The notes: generated by a model from the letters alone, not told the origin. A stretch of 64,000 nucleotides of DNA from Galbula dea (GCA_013399015.1 VWZX01006125.1:202464-266463); one strand, 5' to 3'. Shown: positions 46,071 to 59,503, counted from the first letter of the stretch. A program made the numbers and translations.

Positions 46071-46115
46071 ATATTAGGAGTTGGATGAAGATCATCTAGT
46101 CCAGCCTATTCTTGT
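46066..46115 (-). mobile_element. Short CR1 3' fragment
   Basis: 'acagaatattaggagttgga' and 'gatcatctagtccagcctat' match the reversed CR1 3' end. It lies at the presumed SLF1 cleavage site. Confidence 0.7.
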
Positions 46116-47817
46116 CTTATCTATCCTTGTCTTGTAATAATTAAAACTACATTGTATAAATTAATTACATCTTGTAAAATGCAAAACAGAAGGTAGTATG
46201 TCTTTATTTATGGAATCAATGTACTAGCATTTCCCATGTTTTTGTTAGTTTGAAGGAAATGGCTACACAAAGGTGTGTGAAAAATCCTCATCAGCACTGT
46301 AGCGCTCGTAGTCATGTTCATTTGTGCAGTTCACTTGGTCACAATGGTTTGTGGCTGACTCGAGGAGACAGGCCCAGATACTTGGGTGATTTGTAGAACT
46401 CCAGGGGATTGTGCTGACTAGAGCTTCCAAACAGTCCAGTCATTTTGCTGCTTCCCAGAACAGTGATGCTGGGAAGGGCCAAATCCACCCTTAGCATAAG
46501 TTATGCTGTCCTCAACTTTGCCCTAACACGCACTGCCTTGTGGTGGTTTGATAAATCCATTATATTGGCAGTGTATAAAATGATCTGGTAACACTCCTGG
46601 GATTCCCTCAACTAAAGATACCAGTGGAAGCTGTGGCACAAATCTAGTTATGTCGGCAGGGGAATTTACAACGGATTAGTCAAGACAGTTTAAGTATGTA
46701 CTGGGCATCAGATTCTGACACTAAGTATGGATCTCCTTAAAAATTACACCCTTTTTAATATGAGAATTTTCTTCTCCATTCTGTGAATACATGCAAACCA
46801 CACATGATAAATCCTTTAAATAATCCTCTAACCTAATTTAGAATTGTGTGCTACATATTCTATCAGATGGTCCTTTCAATTAATTAAGAAAAAAGAGAAA
46901 ATCCTGAGCTGTTCTTAAAAGGTATTGAGGCTCATAAGGCAGCTGAACTACGTCATTGTGCTGCTTGGGGTTGGGGATGGGGGAGAGTTAGGTGTTTTGG
47001 AGAGCTCCTATTGCACATTATGCAGCAACAGCTACTATTCCTGCCTTGCATCTTTGTAGACATCTGGTGCCAAATGCATCTCAGACAAGGGTCTGGGAAG
47101 AGAGACTCTTCTGTGGGAAGTTTTCCCCCTTCCAAGGGAAGAGAAGGAAGCGCTACTGCTTTAGAATGAGAATACTTGACTTTTTTTCTAACAGATTCAG
47201 TAATAGATCAGGAGTAATTTAAAATCTTAGCCATCAAAAGGAAGGTACTAATTAGCAACGTTTCCAGTTCCAATTCTTCTGTAATAGCAATTTATAATAT
47301 TAAAAAAGAGCCTTAAAAGAAAGGGTGTGGATAATAGCTGCTTCTGAAATTGATGTTGCTTGACTAAAGGGAGTAAGTTCCACTGATGCAGCTGGCTCAC
47401 AGCACATTAAAACTTCCATTTAGCTTTTCTGCAGCTGAGACCTATGATCTCAAACCAGTCCCCTGAAGATGCTCAGACTGAGATGGTCTTAGAACCAGAC
47501 CTTCATTACAAATGTTCAGTGTTTCTTAATGACTGATTATTTTTATACATGCATGCAGAACAGCCTGCTGGAACAGAATAAAGAGTCAGCACATTATGGA
47601 TTTGATTCTTTTTGTGCATTTTTCCCTAGCAGAAAGCAACATCCAAAGACAAAATCCCTGTAGTATATGGGAAGGACTAATAGACATCTGTGTTCCCTGT
47701 TGCAGGATCTGATGATAGAAATACTATGTACATACTTTATAAAGAATGCAAAATATGCATCAACATTTCCTTTACTCATTAGTTTGATAGGTGATTGGGA
47801 ATTTAGTTAGGACTAAG
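46116..47817. other. Intergenic DNA downstream of SLF1
   Basis: No coding exon or repeat recognised. It could hold distal 3' UTR of a longer SLF1 transcript, but nothing in the sequence proves this. Confidence 0.5.
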
Positions 47818-47933
47818 AGAATCACAGAAGCAGCTTCTGTGTGACCTGGTGTAGGGAATCCTGCTGTGGCAGGGGGGTTGGACTAGATGATCTTTCCAGG
47901 TCCCTTCCAACTCCTAACATTCTGTGATTCTGG
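47818..47933 (+). mobile_element. CR1 LINE 3' tail
   Basis: 'ctgtgtgacctggtgtaggg', 'ggttggactagatgatcttt' and a final 'attctgtgattctgg'. It closely resembles the end of the copy at 297-812. Confidence 0.92.
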
Positions 47934-48835
47934 AAAAGTAAATGCTTCAGAATATTCATATCTACTCCTAATATAATACATTAGTGACTGACATTTAAGC
48001 AGGAAAGCAACATTTTGGCCTGATAAAGAGAGTGATTCTGCTTATATATCTAATATATTCCCAGAATTATTTGCTATTGTGTCATTTAGAGAGGGGGGGA
48101 AAAAAGCACATCAATCATTTATAAGCCCTACTTACCTATTTAAACTAATTTCAAGTACATCTCTCCCAGATACTATAAAGAAAAGTAGATAATGTAATTT
48201 AAATGAACATTATTAACATTGCAAAAGGAAACATTCAAAAGTTAGCAAATGTCTGAATTAATATTCCACATGTAGCCTCAACTTAAATATTGTCTGTGTG
48301 CATCATCAGTCTTTAATTATATGGTGACACAGTTTTGTTCTCGCTAATGTTCTCTCAGTTTAAGGATCATATATTGAAAATTTTCTGGTTATTTCCCAGT
48401 TATGCTCTTAATAGAGTTTAGTTTTATACATATTCAGTTTTACATAGACTCAAGTTTGCAAACTCCATGTCCTTAAAAAATCTTAAGTATATCTCAGTCG
48501 TATTTAACATAAAATTATGTGCTTCATCTAATTTATTAGAGAGTATCTGTTCTCTTCCAGAATAGCAAAACTTTCCTGTTAAAGCATGATTGCCACAGAG
48601 TGAGATCTATTAAGTGATTAAACTGTCTGCTTTTTAAAATCCCTCTTGGTGTGTAGGGTATTTCTCGCTTCCCAGATTAGTTAAAAGAACAAACAAAACC
48701 AGCCAGCCAACCCTGCTTCCTTTTTATGCCCACGTTTCACACACCAACAAGCTCCAAAGCCACAAAGGTACATCTTCATCCAGAGTCAATCCTTTATTTC
48801 CAAGGCCTTTAAAAAGTTCTTCATTATTGTCTACC
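47934..48835. other. Intergenic AT-rich DNA
   Basis: I see nothing recognisable in this stretch. Confidence 0.5.
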
Positions 48836-50012
48836 TTTGCTGGGCTTGGCCCAGAGAGCTGTGGTGAATGGGGTTAAGTTCAGTGGGTGGCTGGTCATGA
48901 ATGGTGTTCCAAAAGGCTCAGTATTGGGGCCAGTTCAGTTTATCAATCTGGACAAGCAAATCAAGGGCATCCTCAGACAGTTTGCACATGACACCAAGTT
49001 GGGTATTGTTCTGCTGGAGGATAAGGAGACCCTACAGAGGGCTCTAGACAGGCTGGATCAATGGTCCAAGGCCAATATGAGGTTCAAGAAGGCCAGGTGC
49101 CAGGTCCTGCACTTGAGTCACAACAACCCTGTGAGCACGCAAGGCTTGGGGCAGACTGACTGAAAGCTGCCCAGTGGAAAAGGACCTGGTCAGCAGTGGC
49201 TGAAGATAAGCCAGAAGTGTGTCCATGTGTCCAAGAAGGCCAACATCATCCTGGCTTGGATCAGCACTAGTGTGGCCAGCAGGACTAGGGCAGCGGTCAT
49301 CCTCCTGTATTTGACACTGGTGAGGCAAGAATTTGAATCCTAGGTTCATTTTTGGGCCCCTCAGTCTCTCAAGGACTTTAGGTGCTGGTGTGTGTCCAAA
49401 GAAGAGCAATGAAGCTGGTAAAGGGTCTAGAGCACAAGTCTTGTCAGAAGCTGCTGAGGGAACTGGAGTTGTTTACACTGGAGAAAATGAGGTGCAGGGG
49501 AGACCTTCTCACTCTCTACAACTATCTGAAAGGAGGTTGGAGCAAAGTGTAGGTTTATCTCCCAAGAAGCAAGTGATAGACCAAGAGGAAACATCTTCAA
49601 ATTGTGCCAGGGGATGTTTAGCTTGGACATTAGGAACAATTTCTTCCCTGAAAGGGTTGTCAAGCCCTGGAAGAGGCTCCTGTCCTGGTTTGAGTTAGAA
49701 CAGAGACAGTTCTGTTCACTGATTTTACTTTTTAGCTAAAGCTCCTCTAAGAAACTGCACTTTTTTAAACTAACAAACTAACTGTCAGAAGAGAGGACAG
49801 TAGAGAAAGTCTGTCACTGGGTTGGTGGTCAGCCCAGCACTGACCCTTGACAGCTGCCCAGGGCTGTGGTGGAGTCACCATCCCTTGAGGGGTTTAAAAA
49901 AATGTGTAGATGTGGTGTTGAGGGATATGTTTAATGATGACTTGGTAGCATTAGTTAATGGTTGTACTTGTTGATCTTAAAGGTCTTTTCTGACCTAAAC
50001 AATTCTATGAGT
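48836..50012 (+). mobile_element. CR1 LINE ORF2-3' copy interrupted by a small LTR
   Basis: The first part translates to decayed reverse transcriptase (GVPKGSVLGPV, then FAHDTKLG in place of the FADD box), followed by the ORF2 C-terminus and 3' end ('gttgatcttaaaggtctttt', 'aacaattctatgag'). A foreign 172-bp element splits it at 49681-49852. The copy is dead. Confidence 0.93.
49681..49852 (+). mobile_element. 172-bp LTR-like element nested in CR1
   Basis: It starts TGTCCTGGTTTGAG and ends CCCTTGACA, giving TG...CA termini. The flanks GCTCC (49676-49680) and GCTGC (49853-49857) look like a 5-bp target-site duplication with one mismatch, and removing the element and one flank restores the continuity of the CR1. 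Its 3' end matches the LTR end at 15560-15600. Confidence 0.72.
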
Positions 50013-50972
50013 GTATGAGAGACTGCCCCTTTCCTTATACATTCAAGGACCATGCTGCACCTTTTTGCCCTGGCACCATGCCATGCACCATGCAGTCAAG
50101 AGAACCCAGCTAATTCAGTGGAATCCATCTCCAGCCTTCCTCTTGTGGTCTTACATGTACCTTGCACTGACTGCATTAGGACACTGGGAGTTATTTAACA
50201 GGGATCCACTTTAAGTGACTGAGACAGACCAGTCTGTATGAGTGGTTGTTTCATCACCTCCTGTGCCACATGCAATGTACATACAAATGACTGTGTGTTG
50301 GTGACACGCACTAGTCTGAATGCCAGTCTCAGAGGAACACCTCAGAAACATCTCACACTTAGTGATTATTCCCAAAACCAAATTGTTTAAAATCAGTCAG
50401 GTAACTCTTTTTTTTTTTTTCATTTGGATAAATAAATGCACATTAAATAGTTACAATCATCAAGCTGTAATATTCAACGTTCCTTACAAGCTCATACATT
50501 TATCATCATATTTTCCAGGGTATGAAATGACACTTCTAAAGGAAAGCTGCTCTAGAAATTACCCTTTGGAAAATATTCATCTCTGCTCTCATATTCAAGT
50601 AAAGACAGTGAAAATGCACCAACTTTATCAAGGAAACTTGTAATCTCCATTTAAAAAACCAAAATTAAATGGATTCTCATTTGTCTAAGGAGTTGTTTTA
50701 AGCCAGGATATCAATAGATGCTATTACAGTAGCAGTAGAGTAAATGCAAAATGCCTCCTTATTTTAAAAAAAGATGAGCTGAGGACTATTTAGCAGACTT
50801 GGTCCTGCAGGAGCTGAGGAACCTCGTGTGCAACAGATTAAACAGTAGAGCTGCAGAGATACAGTAAGTCTATCTGCACAGGCATCTGTCAAACAGGTGT
50901 TCGGAGACCATGATTACATTGCTCCAAGAATAATGAGAAGTATTAATAAACAATACTTCTATCTGCCTAAAG
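50013..50972. other. Intergenic DNA
   Basis: No gene or repeat recognised; a T run is at 50409-50420. Confidence 0.5.
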
Positions 50973-51037
50973 CAGATGGTTGGACTCAATGATCTTAAAG
51001 GTATCTTCCAACTGAAACAATTCTGTGATTCTATAAT
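50973..51037 (+). mobile_element. CR1 LINE 3' tail
   Basis: 'gatggttggactcaatgatc', 'ttaaaggtatcttccaactg' and 'aattctgtgattctataat' mark the last 65 bp of a CR1. Confidence 0.88.
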
Positions 51038-51130
51038 ATATGTTTGAAAAGAGAAAATTTGGCTGTTTGGTTAGTTGTTTTTTAACATCAGGAATGCTGT
51101 TACCATGCATGTTCAAAGAGGAGGTTGGTT

Positions 51131-51190
51131 GGAGAGAGAAAGAAAGAAAGAAAGAACAAAAGAAAGAAAGAAAGAGAAAGGAGGAAGGAA
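51131..51190. repeat. GAAA microsatellite
   Basis: About 60 bp of mostly perfect AGAA units on the + strand. Confidence 0.95.
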
Positions 51191-52242
51191 AACAGTGCAA
51201 AAAAACTGTTCTCAAGTCCAGTTAAAAATTGAGATCCATCTCCAGGGTTCTTCCAATGCAAGTTTCATTAATCTTCCAGGAGAGCTCTTGTATTGATGCT
51301 GGAAATTTGTCATTAATCTTGAATACAGGAGAAGTGAAAATAAAACAGTGGAAGAGTGAACAGTCAGCTTACACAATTTGTTAACAGTGCTGACACAGGG
51401 AAGTTGACCTGTTGTGGCTTGTCACTTGCCCACACCTGAAGTCTAATTAATCTAATTCTTGTCCTACCTAAATGAGCTTGTATACATTTGCTAAATGTCA
51501 CAGTATTTCAGGAGAATCATGTAAAGAAGGTCTCATTTTGCTTAACTCCCAGCACACCTACATCAACTTGCTCTTGTATTTAGAAGTGTAGATGTTTAGT
51601 CAAGATATGTAACTATCAGCATAGCAATGGTGTATATATACTGTAGATATATGGTATATGTAACCAAAAGTGCTTTGGAATACTTAGGAAAGGCAGAGAA
51701 AAGTTAAATAAATAAACAAACAAGCAAACCAACCAAAAACCAAAATTAATCCAGAGAGTTCCATATTAGAAATTCATAAAACTACAGTGTCAATCATTCA
51801 GTTTATTGGTTAGTTATTTGCCTTCCTTATCCATTTAGTCTTAAAATTTGACCTTTTTTTACTTCTCACTAATACTCCAACTCTGATTTTCTTTAGTGAT
51901 GTTCTGCTATCTGCCCCAATATTTACATGCATGCCTGCTGAAATACTGCTCCAGGAACAAATGGGATCTGTCAGGGTGAGGTGATCAACCAGTCACCACC
52001 TTCAAAGCACACCCTCTTTGCACAAGGGATGTGCTATCTGCAAGGGCTCTTGAGCTACTGAAAACTGAATTTCATATGCATACCATGGGGAGTGTTGATA
52101 ACTTATCTACTCTATCAACCCCTTCTGATTTCAGGAGTATTCATAGAACATGAAGAATTACCTGTTCCCTGATAGGCCTTTGTAAGCTCCACACACAAGA
52201 AAGCATGGGGAGAAATGATAAGATTAAATGATGGGCACAATT
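51191..52242. other. Intergenic DNA
   Basis: AT-rich with a short AAAC-type tract near 51708-51745. No gene seen. Confidence 0.5.
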
Positions 52243-52432
52243 ATCAAAGGCTCTAGCATAGCTATAGTTATAGGGACTTCACCACCATTATTGAATTAAC
52301 CTTCAGGTCAGGTGGTTTTTTGGATTTGTTTTGTTTTTTCAACCAATTCAGAAAAATTCTCTCAAATGTCTATTGTGCTACAGCAGCATCAGGTTTAAGA
52401 CACACAGCTTTGATACAGAATCGCAGAACGCC
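52243..52432 (+). repeat. About 190-bp direct repeat, copy 1
   Basis: This segment, from 'tatcaaaggctctagcatag' to 'acagctttgatacagaatc', recurs at 59504-59693 in the same orientation with a single difference that I can find (G or A near position 28 of the unit). It adjoins the 3' end of a minus-strand CR1 on its right side. It is not part of the CR1 consensus that I recognise. Confidence 0.9.
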
Positions 52433-53165
52433 AGTGTGGTTGGGGCTGGAAGGGATATCTGGTGATCACCTAGTCCAAACCCCCTGCTAAAGTAGGGTCA
52501 CTCTCAGTAGGTTGCCCAAGATCACCTCTAGCTGGGTTTGGAATCTCTCTAGAGAAGGAGACTCCACAACCTCCCTGGGTAGCCTGGGGCAGGGCTCTGG
52601 CACTCTCACAGCAGGGAATTTTTGCCTCCTCTTCAGATGGAACCTCCTGGATTCCAGTTTCTGCCCATTGCCCCTTGGCCTGTCACTGGGCACCACTTAA
52701 AAATGGCTGGCCTCATCCTCTTTTCCCCCAGCCTTTAGCTATTGCTGAGCATTGAAAAGATCCACTCTGGCTCTGCTCTTCTCCAGGCTAACCAGCCTCA
52801 GGGCTCTCCCAGAGAGGCTCCAGTCCTCTCAGCATCTTTGCAGCCTCTGCTGGACTTTCCCAGCAGTTCCTTGTGTCTCTTGATCTGGGGAGCCCAGAAC
52901 TGGACCCAGGACTCCAGATGTGACCTGACTAGGCCAAAGCAGAAGGGGAGGAGGACCTTCCTTGACCTACTGATGGCACTATTAGTCATGCACCCCAGGA
53001 CACAGTCGTCCTTCTTAGCCATGAGGGCACATTGCTGGCTCATGCTGAACTTGTTGTCCACCAGCATGCCCAGGTGCTTCTCTGTGGAGCTTCTTTCCAG
53101 CAGGTCAAACCCTAACCTGTTCTGGTTCATGGGGTTCTTCCTCCCCAGGTGCAGATCATTGGTAT
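52420..53165 (-). mobile_element. CR1 LINE fragment, minus strand
   Basis: The reversed 3' end ('gatcacctagtccaaacccc') is followed by ORF2 C-terminal coding sequence on the minus strand that is still open for 110 codons (53130-52798; RLGFDLLERSSTEKHLGM). Confidence 0.94.
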
Positions 53166-53489
53166 GCAGGATATCATCTCATCTGCTTCTAGTGAGTGCC
53201 AGCTGCCAGTAAAACAGTGTGCTGGCCTGCTGGAGGGGCTCATCACAGGCTGCCCAAGGGGAAAGAAGGAAAACTCCTGCTTCACAAGGCAGACTGCAAA
53301 CAAGGCAAGCAGGCTGCCATTGCAGATATTTCCTTTTTATATATTTAAGCACAATTTTTTTTTTATTACCCTTTGCAACATCCTGATTTAAGACCTTGTC
53401 AATAACATGAATAACACATCAAGTTGCTAGGATACCATATCGATGGGAAAACTTTGAGGGCCTTTCTAGACTTCTGAGTGGTGACACAG

Positions 53490-53905
53490 GGGCTGGGCCA
53501 TCTTATCTAAACAGATAATCAGAAAAGAAAGGTCAGGGGGAGTGTCCCCCCTCTGATAAACAAGGATGGAGAACTGGTGACATTGGGTTTGGAGAAGGTT
53601 GAGCTACTCAATGAGTTTTTTGTTTCAGTCTTCAGTGGCAGCCAAGCTTTCAGCACCTACCAAGTATTGCTAGATCTAGGTGAGTGTTGGGGGAGTGAAG
53701 GGCCTCCCACTGGGAGTGAAGAGCAAGTGTGAGACCATCTGATGAAACAAAACACAAACAAGTGTATGGGACCTCATGACATACCTCTCAGACTCCTAGG
53801 GAAGTGGCAGATGCAGTTGCAAGACCACTCTCCATCATATTTGAAAATCCATGGCAGTCAGGTGAAGTCCCTGGTGATTGGAAAAGGGCTAATGACTCTT
53901 TGGAC
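53490..53905 (+). mobile_element. CR1 LINE internal fragment (5' part of ORF2 reverse transcriptase)
   Basis: 'gataaacaaggatggagaac', 'gagctactcaatgagttttt' and 'tgtttcagtcttcagtggca' are typical of the CR1 region before the polymerase core. It is a rarer part of CR1, because most copies are truncated before it. Confidence 0.82.
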
Positions 53906-56900
53906 GTGGTCATCCATCTGAATCCTCAGCCACCACACAGTCAGAATTTGCACATTTCTCATCACTGAGTGTTCCTTGAATGGAGACTACAAGATACAGC
54001 CCTGGAGATGCACATCCCTGTTTCAAGGGTGTGTGACATAAGGGGAAAGGCTACTGCTCAGCATCACTTCTGGGTATGCACTCTGTAGGGGTGTGGAGCT
54101 ATCAATATGGCCACTGCTGTTTCTTTAAGCTTAGAACTTCTCAAGTAGCTACACTGATGTACTTCACATTCCCCCAGCCACATACTGAAAGCAGAAAGAG
54201 GGTTTCACATCCAGGTTGAGATGGAGAAACCCCAAGAAACTCAAAATTAAGGCTGGGTTTCTCTCTCTCTTGCACTTTACCACTATCTTACTGTGAATTG
54301 GTCATTTAAAGTAGCGCTCACAAAAACCATGACCTAAGGCATGATTTGGGACATGGTAGAAGAGCAGATGGTCCATAAAGCTCTTCACAGAAAGGTAACA
54401 GTGCATCTCACAGATCCTCTGTTGCAACCCTGATTGTCTTATCCACTCAGAGCATCTGCAGCTCGGGGACAGCACAGGTCAAGTGCAAGGCTCTCTGTAT
54501 CCTCAATAATATGTGAAGCCAATTTCCTACTGGTGACAGGCGAGTGCAAGCTCTCTGTGTGGTGCTGGATCCTCTCTGCACCTCTCACTTTGCTTTGTCA
54601 CAACTTAAATCACAAGGTAAACAGAAACCCTGGGTTTAAACTTCCTGGCATTTGACAGCTTTGACATCCAAGTGTAAGTGTCTACTACTTCAAAAATGCA
54701 GTCTTTTTTAAAATGCCTCTCTTTGTTCTGAAAATGTCTGGTCACAGAGCAGCCTCCACATTACCCTGTAGGGAAGGAAGCCAAACTGCAAACCTCATAG
54801 TGCTGTATTTAATTATGAACCATAAGACTTAACAAAGAACAGCAAATTGCACAGTGAAAAGCCATTATCCTCGGTGGAGAATTCATTCGAGCAACCCTCT
54901 TCCACCCCAAAGAACCCAGCCTTGCTGCAGTTCCCAATTTTAAACATAAACTCCCTTCACAACCTACAGGTTTTCTGCTTTGTCATGGCTCTTATGTTTA
55001 TTTTTTTTAACCCAAACAAAATGCCTGTTATGATCTGATGGAATTCATGCAGAGGTCCAAATCCTTTACCTAGAGAAAAGCAAAGCTCTTGTATTTCAGA
55101 AGCAAGTAACCAACAGCAAGATGCATTGTAGAAACTGTCATATGACCTCCAGAAGAGATTTCCTTCCTTTAAACTTGGATTTTTATTTCTTGTATTTTTC
55201 TTTTCTGCACGACTTTCTTGGGGAGCAATTTCAAAATATGTCACAATCAGGGAGTGAAGAGTCAACAAAGTGAGGAGCCAACAAAGCCTGGATGTAAAAC
55301 ACCAAGAGGAGGGTGGTCTAGATGGGACTCACTGCAGGCCCAGGAGAAGCAGCTCTGATGGAAGACAGGAACCACTCTGGCTAATGCAGAGATGAAGAAC
55401 CAACAAACATGGAGCTTCAGAGGCAAGAGGCACATAGGGAAAAGCTCAAGAGCTGACACAAAACCAGCAGCTGAAGCTTTGTGACCATGTTGCCAAGCAG
55501 TTAGGTCTCTAAGAAGAGGAATAAGCCAAAGAGAAATTGTGGATGAGGGAAAGAAGCTCACCAAAGACACAAATAGGAAGAAGCAGCAGGAGAGCATGGC
55601 ATGCCAAATAGTAAGGTTTCCCAATAAGGTAGAACCACTAGTGTCAATGGTGATCAGGAAGTTAAGGGGATGAGAAACAGTGAAGTAGCCTTGAGTTTGG
55701 TTATCTTCAGACTGCAGGTCAAGGTGGGAAAAAGGAGAGCAACCCTTCACACTGGCAAGTGTGGAACCACATCATATCATCAGCAGCATCTGAAGATGAG
55801 AAGAAAGGGGAAACAGGTGGTAGCTGGAAAGGCAGGTGTGGATGCAACTGTGGTTTTGAGCTGTGGATCTCTGTAGGGATGCCAGGAGACAGGATGTGTC
55901 TTTATTGGGTGGGAAGATACAACAGGATGGTTCCAGCCTCCTAATCCACTGCAATTCTCCCACAGTTCTATTCCAAGATGCCACCCAGCCTTCCTGAAAC
56001 TGTACACTGCCTCAGCAAACTGCAGCAACTGAACTTTCATCTACTTACTCCTAGAAACGTAGTTCAGAATGACTTTGACATTCAAATACATCCCAGTCTT
56101 TAAAAACAATAACAATAATAAAAAAACCCTCAAAGAATTGTTATATGTGATAGTTACCCCATTTATGATTGAATCTTTTATTTAAAACAGACCAAGCCCT
56201 CCCCCTTCTCCAACAGATGTGTTCAGGCACCCTCAGCCTGAGGAACAAATGCAGCTGAGGGAAGGAATTGATTTAGTCTCCAGGCCCATTCCTTCTGATC
56301 AAGCGATTATCTCATGCCCGTGAGCAACATCTCCTCCCAAGACAAGAACAACTGCTTGTTGAGCTTGTTACATGTCTCAGGGCTAGCAGCCCTGTGGGGA
56401 AGGAAAGTATTTTCCGCTTTTGTAACCACATTTGTTCAGGAGGCAGTGAAAAAAATCTTCCTTTATGTGGTAACTCAAGGATAGATGAGCATAGAGCAGG
56501 ATTTTTGCCAGGGAGAGAAATGTTGAGTGAGCCACACTGTGAATTAGCGTGGCCAGTCCTATAAATTGGTGAAAACACCACTGTAAATGAGATTTCTCAG
56601 TACCAAGTTCAGCAAAAATCCCCCTTTTAAAGTTAATTTTTGGAGGGATGGTGGTAGAGGCTCAGAGCAGCCTATAGGGAATGCAGTGGAAATCAAAATG
56701 GGTCAGTGTCAACCAAGATGCTTCTGCTGAAAAGTGTTCTAGCTGTCTTAAGCTACTAATGATACTAGCTGAACCACTTTCTTGCAGTAATACCTAGGAA
56801 TGACTGATACTAGACTATATTGGCTTGATATTTTAGTTTTCTCCTTAAAGTTCTGGTACTTGTGGCACTAACTAAAGATGAGAAGATCCTGAGTTGCAGC

Positions 56901-59417
56901 TTTTGTTCTCTTTCATGCAACTGCCCCAGGGCTCAACAGACTTATTCAATAATTGTGGAAAATATTAATCAGCCCCTTTAAATCAAAATATATATTAATG
57001 ATCAACATTTTAGGCTTTCCTTTAATCACCTGCTGCAAATTTCATAAAAGCTGAGTGAGAAAAGCAGCTTCATGATTTTTTTGGCTATATAAAATGGGAA
57101 AATATATATTAGTCTATGACACCTAATGCAGAGTTTCAGGCTTTGTTATTCTGTAACCTTTGTTATTGTTAAACTATAACATTTTTTTTGACATTTACTA
57201 TCCATTCAGTGGTAAGGCTGAATGTTTATACTCTTTTGGGCTCAATTTCAAACTTCCAAAAATTTAAGTTGGGTACTCAAGATTCATTGATGGGGAATTT
57301 ATCCTGTTAAAAATAAGGCAAAATATGACACTCCTTGAGCATTAAATTCTCTCAGAGAAAAAATAAGTCACCTGGAAGGACAATGTCCTACACAATGGAT
57401 AGTTAAGCTTGATTTCATTTTTTGCACAATATTAGCTTATAGACTTCTTTTTTCTTTTTTCTTTTTTAATTAAGATCCAAAATCCTTACTTTATGAGAAA
57501 TGCCTTCTCTTGATGGATCACTCTGACACAAAAGAAGCAGAAAAGTTCTTATAGGCAGAGGTATCCAACCTCCTGATCTGGCAACCTCAACAGCACTTGC
57601 TCACCTCTTCCACGGCTAGCAGCAGCTTTTATTTCTTACATAGCTACTACATGACTTTCATTTATCTGCTCCTGAGCAAGAGAGGATGCTCATAAGGGAA
57701 GGGATGTAGTGTCCATAACAAAAGCCCAGTCCAGCCAACTGAAGGAGCTCCCCATGCTTGTGATGAGGAGAAATTTGGAGAGATGAAGGTGGTTTAGGAC
57801 AGCAACACTAATCTCCTGCTATGATGGATTTTTCTTTCACCAACTGCAGAGGGATAGCAGCGTCTGAAGGTCTTTCTCTGGGTCTATATGCCCTTCTCCA
57901 GGCCCTCATTCCTTCTGCTTCGTGCTTAACTGATTCAGCAACTGCATGACCCTTTCAGCCACATGCACGACCTTGTATTTCACCCACCTCCATAACAGAG
58001 AGAGTAGAACAGTCTGCTGTATTAAAGCCTTCCTGTTTATCTCAGTTGATATCTCAAGACTGCATTCTACCTGGGAGCAGCTGAATTGCCCCTCTCAGAC
58101 CCAGAAGACACACTCCTTTTACGCTATACCTTAATTAGGCAGAAAGCAATGGAAGTTTGGTGTTCCACACTAGAAAAAGAGCCATAATTGCAAATGTGCT
58201 TAATGTATAAAAGTTTTGGTGTTTCACTTTTGCAAGACTTCACAAGAATTCTGTAGGAGGAGGTATTTATTGAAAACTTGCAGCACTGTTTTTGGTGGAG
58301 GCTGGAGAAAATCAGCTGTCTTTAATAGGTAGAGCTGCACGTTAGTCTGGAAATTAGCCAGCTGGGAGGAAAAAGTTTGCCTTTGGGCATGCAAAGAAGT
58401 TTGTGCCTGGCTGTCAGCAGCTGAACAAGAGAAGAGGCACAGGTAGGAGCTTCCCTTCTGCTGTGAAGTTGGGCTCCCTGAGCATCAAGTAGTATGTTTT
58501 TTGGCAGGTCCAACAAGGTTCCTCTTGTTGGTATTATGCTCTTAGGGTCTGCATTAGCAGACATACTCCATGCAGCCTGCTTAATTACTTTCTCATTTTT
58601 CCACTGTTGTTTTAATTGCAATAGAAAAAACGTGGGTTTATTCCACTTGGATTTAAAATGCTAAGTTGCAGTACAGTAGCTCCTCAAGTTCAAGTTCACT
58701 GCTATTATGAAAAACACTTAGTTGTTCCTTACTACAAAGAGAAATGACTGTAAAAACAGGGCAAGCAAGCTCTGTACTGTGAGTTACCAACAGAAATTAA
58801 CTAGAACTTCTCAGACGTTCACCCTTGAGGATGAGCACTTCGACACCTACTTTATGTGTGGACCCCAAGTTACTAATTTTCACTGGACCCAAACAAAATT
58901 GTTAAGACTTTATTTTCAGAGAGCAGGAAGAGTTTTGTGATCATGAGAGGCATTATTCTTTTGTGATTCCTTGTGAACAGACAAGTTGCTTAGGAATAAA
59001 GCCTGGAAAACTTAACAGGTTAGAGACTGACTTCAGAACTGATCTGGAAACGGAAGATATGTTGAAATATTTAGGGCATAAGGCAGGACTGATTCTCTAC
59101 AGAGGTCTACCACAAAAAGCAGAGCAGAGAAGTTGCAAATAGTGAAAATGGGTTCACTGACAAATTATTTTGTGATTTTAAAATGTCCTGTTGTGGCAGG
59201 AGAGTCACATTTAATCAGCATGCATTCTTAACCTTGCCTCTGTGTATTACGCTTGCACTGAGATCAATTTTCAGCGACTGAGGCCTTAAAAGTAGTTCAA
59301 CAATTTTCAGCAAAAAGATTCTTTTTTCTACCTCTTCCCCTTCCACTTAACATGTTTTGGGGCTTACTGTACTGAAATCCTGCACAAAGAAATACAGTGT
59401 TTTCATTCACTTGACTG
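53906..59417. other. Intergenic DNA between SLF1 and MCTP1
   Basis: No exon, RNA gene or clear repeat recognised in 5.5 kb. A purine-rich portion at about 55380-55620 keeps a 162-codon minus-strand frame open (55750-55262), but it has no family features. Distal MCTP1 3' UTR could reach here but cannot be shown. Confidence 0.5.
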
Positions 59418-59503
59418 TCACAGAATGCCAGAATCCCAGCATTGTAGGGATTGGAAGGAACCTCAGGGGATCATCTAGTCCAACCTCCCTGTGAAAGTAG
59501 TAG
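59418..59503 (-). mobile_element. CR1 LINE 3' tail, minus strand, truncated
   Basis: 'tcacagaatgccagaatccc', 'ggaaggaacctcaggggatc' and 'atctagtccaacctccctgt' belong to a CR1 3' end. The copy breaks off at 59503, where the duplicated 190-bp segment starts. Confidence 0.9.

Noticed and set aside
51040..51225. Lysine- and glutamate-rich frames
   Set aside because: They translate the GAAA microsatellite.
55262..55750. 162-codon minus-strand frame
   Set aside because: No family motif, splice evidence or conservation information. It has many hydrophobic runs typical of translated pyrimidine-rich DNA.
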